Assembly: GCF_009730915.1 (NCBI RefSeq)
Contig: NC_052477.1
Coordinates: 1,240,001-1,304,000, forward strand
Length of the DNA: 64,000 bases
Reading direction: 5' to 3'
DNA from: Dioscorea cayenensis subsp. rotundata
Lineage: Eukaryota; Streptophyta; Magnoliopsida; Dioscoreales; Dioscoreaceae
Shown: one piece after another, positions 60,068 through 64,000 of the stretch
Layout: each line of letters starts with the position of its first letter
Position numbering within the stretch: the first letter of the stretch is position 1
Notes under the pieces: generated by a model
The model's database searches: none
What the model saw: the letters and a program-made list of their open reading frames with translations, nothing else
What the model was told of the DNA's origin: nothing
Program-made: the position numbers and the translations under genes

Positions 60068-60554
60068 TCACGAGACGCACCAGGCCAAGAGCCCGACGAG
60101 AAGAAGAGGGCGATAAGGGAAACGGGAATCGCACGGTGAGCAAGCGAAAGGGAAACGTACTTCGACGGCGGCGGCGGGGGGTTGTAGAAGTAGTACGGGA
60201 AGTACGGTAGTATAGGGTTCGGCGGCGGCGGCGCCTTATAGTACCCTCCACCACCACCACCACCGCCGCCGCCATAGGGTGGTGGCGGTGAAGCGTAAGA
60301 GATGGTCCCCGAGCCGGATGATGATGGAGGCGGTGGCGATGAGTAGTAGTAACCGGAGCTCGGTGGCGAAGGCGGCGGCGGGCATTCAGAGCTTGAGCTC
60401 GGCGGCGGCGGTGGCGGCGGCGGCAGAGGCTGGCAAGGGTTTTGCAAGAAGAGCACATTGTGCAATCGGTCTTGATCGTAGCCGTTGGATCACAAATGGA
60501 CGGTCGAGATGCGGTGAAGAGGAGAAGGAGAAGGGGAAACGTGGGAAACGTCAT
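60068..60554 (-). pseudogene. Extensin-like protein gene, right copy, frameshifted
   Basis: Counterpart of 6803-7300. The signal peptide and the first cysteines (CTMCSSC) are intact. One base is then missing, where the left copy reads GCGAAAACC and this copy GCAAAACC, so the NPCQPLPPPPPPPP part continues in another frame. A further shift removes the hydrophobic C-terminus (SLIALFFSSGSW in place of SLIPSLLLVG). The poly-Gly and proline runs are also shorter. The translation from the ATG becomes Arg/His-rich, which is not credible protein. Upstream G-boxes are kept. As for importin, consensus errors in GC-rich and repetitive text are a strong alternative to real decay. Confidence 0.75.
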
Positions 60555-61647
60555 CTTTTGGAGTTCGAGAACGAGAGAGAGAGAGAGATAGTTAGAAAGA
60601 GACGTGGTTTTAAACTTTTAATTGAGAGAAGAGAGTGAATGGACGGTCAAGATGAGGACACGTGGATGAATCGGGAATGTCGGTGGTGGGAAGGGGATTT
60701 CACACGTGCTGAAGAGGTTGCCAAGCTGGATTATAGTTGGCTGGCACGTGTGACATGAATAATTTCATCTTTTGACTCTGAGACATTGTTTAATGAAATG
60801 CATGTGAAATGCTTGACTTAAGTTAACACATAGTGTACCTTCAATTTTTAGAATATATACATATTACATAACGGTATTGGCCCAATATTGAGAAACGTGG
60901 ATGTTATCAACAGTTATTTGGTCTACTGATATTAAATTGTTTATATAAGATTATCATTTTAGAGGGATTTTGAAATAAAAATCTTACGAAACGATGTACG
61001 TTATCGAAAGTAGAATACGCTTATATTTCAGTAGCTGCTTATTTATTTAAACTTTAAATAAAAATAAAAAATAAAAACAACAACAAAAAACTGATGTAAA
61101 GTAAATGATTTTGAATTAAATGTTTATATATATATATATTGGCTTAATATGAAAAATTGAGAAATCAAAAACTAATATATATATATATATACATAATTTC
61201 TTATTTTTGGTCTACTAGTTTTTAAAATATTATAAGTTCTAAAACTAATCCGAAGATTTAGCCATATGATGGGATGCATATGTTTTAAAACTTAAAAGAT
61301 AATGTGGATAAAAACTTAAACTCAAAAATTATTTTATTTTAAATAATTTAAATAATATTTTAAATTATAATAGTAAATGTTGTTTAGTTTTTAAAATATT
61401 TAAAATTTTGACATTAATTGAATTTGTTGGATAATTAAATACACAAGTTGGTGTTTCTTAAGAGGAGACAGATATGCTGTCTTAATTAGTAATACAATAA
61501 ATTTTTATTTGGGGAGAGCGATTTAATGAACCCCAAAAAGTTTGGTGTGACAATGTTTATTATGGTCCAGTGAAAGATACATGATTTGAAATTAGAATAG
61601 TTTGAAATTTAATAAGTGAAGACAAGGACAGCACATATATGAAGGTT

Positions 61648-61683
<36 letters not shown>

Positions 61684-62566
61684 TAACAATTACAACAAGC
61701 ATAGTTAATGAAAGAGACATGCTTAGGAATTAATCATCTAATTCGCAAGTCCCCAAGATACAAGAACTTTCACTTATATTGAACTCTTGATGAATGACGA
61801 GAGGTCTAGTGAAGATAAAAAAAAATTAACAGAGAAAAATAAGATTTTTTTTTCATCCTTTTCAAATAATTGAAAAATAAAAAATGACTATATATTCAAA
61901 ATAATTATGTATTTATAAAATATTTCAATAATTTTATTGTAATTTTTGAATAGATATAAAAAAGCTTATGGTCCAGAGGTATAAATCTCCGTAGTTGCAA
62001 CCTAATTTTTGTACCCATGTAACCCATCTAGTGGGTAGGCATGAGTTGGAGGATCAATTCAAGATGATACACACACCCGACAAGTGCTTACCCATTTGGT
62101 TAAAAAAAAAATAAAAAAAAACCATGGATAGATAATCATAAAGTTCATTTAAATTCCAAAATTTCTCAGAGATCTAATAAATTATTGACAAAACAACAAA
62201 GAAATTATTGATAAATCCAAATTAATTCCATATTTACATCATACGAGTCTCATCACATTTTCTTCTATTTTTATTTTTGCTCAAACACAACCAAACATAC
62301 CATGTCATGCCTTTTAAATTAAACCAACACGCTTTCAAATGCATACATATATGCTTGTAATGATAGAAAAATAGAAAAACTTTTTTATGACTTTTTAAAA
62401 CTATATGGCATGTTGGTGCATGTTTGGAATCACAGGCTGGACAGATAAGCATGGAATGGGGATGGGATGACCAACAACACATTACTTTTTGATTTATTCC
62501 ATTCATTTCAGTGGGGGACCCTTTTAATATATATATATATATATATATTGAGATGATGCAAAATAA

Positions 62567-62620
<54 letters not shown>

Positions 62621-64000
62621 GTGGACAAATAATGGAATATATGATTTTCTTTGGTTTTTATTACAAATTCATTGGGCTACAACAACACTAAACAACACCT
62701 AGAGAAAGAGAAAAACATTGGTAAATAATATGTTTGATTATGGAAAATTTTCAATATGAATGGGAATCAAAATGGCCGGAATGGATGGATACCACCTATT
62801 ATTAATGGTGCACACTAATAAAACATAAAACAGATAATGTTATTATTTATCTCTATATACAAGCAAAAGGGATCTTAATTAGATATGTGTTAATCTCTCT
62901 AATAAATGAGTAAATTGAAACCCAACAACGCATAAATTTGTTAATTATTTATTCGCTTTTGGTCTCAAGTGAAATGCACATCCGAAGTATCACTCCTAAT
63001 AAATGGTATTATTTCATATAAAATAAATTAAGTAGTTAAAGAACCAACATAGTTACCCCTCACAATAGTCGGAACGATTATGGCGCTTTAACCTTATATG
63101 GAAAGTCGAGTAGCTCAACTCTCTTCCAATACATCGTTGAAAGCTAAATAAAAGTGCATCATGTGAGATGCTTTTATCCAGATACATGTTAATGTTAATA
63201 ATACTACACGCACTTAAATTTGGACTAAAATGCAAAATCTGTATTATAATATATATGTAGTTAAATGAAATTTTGGTATTTCTACTCAACAAAACCACAA
63301 GTTGTCACACCAAAATTTTAAAATCCTAAACTTAACTAAACCTGCACCAAACTGTTATCTATCTAATATTGATCAATCCAAACCAGAATCAGACATTAAG
63401 AAAAAGAGATGCTGTTGATAAGTCCAAATCCAATGTAAATTTATAAATCATTTTTAATCTTTATCGATCCAATCCAATCCATTTACCAAGTCTACAACAT
63501 ATATATATATATATATAAAATATATGTGTTGATTTATGAAAATTCAAGTAGTTTTATAAAAATATTATGCATAATGATCCATGCAAACATGCAAATAAGT
63601 CCTTGTCTTGATGCCACATACAACATATATATAAAGATAAAATTAATAAAAACATATCATGTGTCGACATACTAGTCAATAATTAATTACTGAGCATAAA
63701 TGCATGTTGGATTATTATATTGATTGGACATCTGCTCCACTCAAACCAAACCCAAATCCCCCATTGAAAACCCGCCATTTGTAATTCCATTATCCACCTC
63801 AAAGTGCTACAAACACTACCATAGTAATATTTTTATATTATATTATCATATTTATATTATATTATACAGTAATGCAGTTCAGGGATTTGACCCAGCACCA
63901 TTCAGTAGGTCATTTAGTGGTTGTCTTACCCTCGTACTTATGAAAACACAAATTTAAATTAATATTTATGTAAATTTGTATCATACTATGAGTGTATACT
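60555..64000. other. AT-rich spacer, right copy
   Basis: Counterpart of about 7301-10850, with the three G-boxes at 60659-60750 and TA and ATT microsatellites (about 61650-61679, 62528-62549, 62570-62620). No gene supported. Indel differences from the left copy are dense. Confidence 0.6.

Larger units (their letters stand above)
53438..64000. repeat. Right copy of the 10.5-kb duplicated segment (partner: 1-10850)
   Basis: Position 1 corresponds to 53438, and similarity continues through exons, introns, spacers, the extensin-like gene and microsatellites to the window end (about 10850 on the left). The first ~2.2 kb is almost identical. From about 55.7 kb single-base and short indels grow frequent, and by 59-64 kb they occur every few tens of bases. 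Homopolymer runs are often shortened. Same orientation in both copies. Confidence 0.95.

Noticed and set aside
3700-64000. CRISPR-like array or bacterial-type operon
   Set aside because: Regular repeats here are microsatellites or transposon ends, and genes are spliced plant genes; no spacer-repeat structure or operon spacing is present.

Overview
The window is nuclear DNA from a flowering plant. Genes have GT-AG introns, intergenic DNA is very AT-rich, and there are plant-type LTR elements, L1-type LINEs, a tRNA-derived SINE, several MITEs, and plant families such as PR-10, type-I pectinesterase and an extensin-like protein. The gene style hints at a monocot, but the sequence alone does not settle this. 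A run of exactly 1000 N (22187-23186) is an assembly gap of unknown true size.

Layout. 1-10.85 kb: 3' part of an importin-alpha gene (+), convergent with a small extensin-like gene (-), then AT-rich spacer. 11.4-13.8 kb: a small uncharacterised gene (+), a hAT-type MITE and a SINE. 15.7-22.2 kb: a LINE tail, then a Ty3/Gypsy element with ~2.85 kb LTRs and only ~0.5 kb inside, running into the gap. 23.5-40.2 kb: a gene island with PR-10 (+), pectinesterase (-), a 6.4 kb decayed LINE, a head-to-head PR-10 pair inside an inverted repeat, and a second pectinesterase (-). 41.3-46.0 kb: a Mutator-type MITE, a decayed DnaJ-like gene with a LINE inserted in its J domain, and a solo Copia LTR. 46.8-49.8 kb: a solo LTR of the same Ty3 family as at 16-22 kb, in opposite orientation. 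50.8-51.5 kb: a Tourist-type MITE. 52.8-64 kb: a second copy of the importin-alpha/extensin-like segment, this time including the importin 5' end.

The main structural point is that 1-10.85 kb and 53.44-64.0 kb are the same segment twice, introns and spacers included, separated by 42 kb. The right copy carries many small indels that disrupt the last importin exons and the extensin-like gene. It could be a recent segmental duplication or a haplotype/consensus artefact. The PR-10/pectinesterase pair is an independent, older tandem duplication. Both pectinesterases keep all catalytic residues, two PR-10 genes look intact and one appears frameshifted.

No wholly new gene system was recognised. The most informative items are the LINE-disrupted DnaJ gene, the PR-10 palindrome, the LTR element almost without an interior, a recurring motif anchored on (TA)n tracts, and a set of mobile elements with readable target-site duplications.
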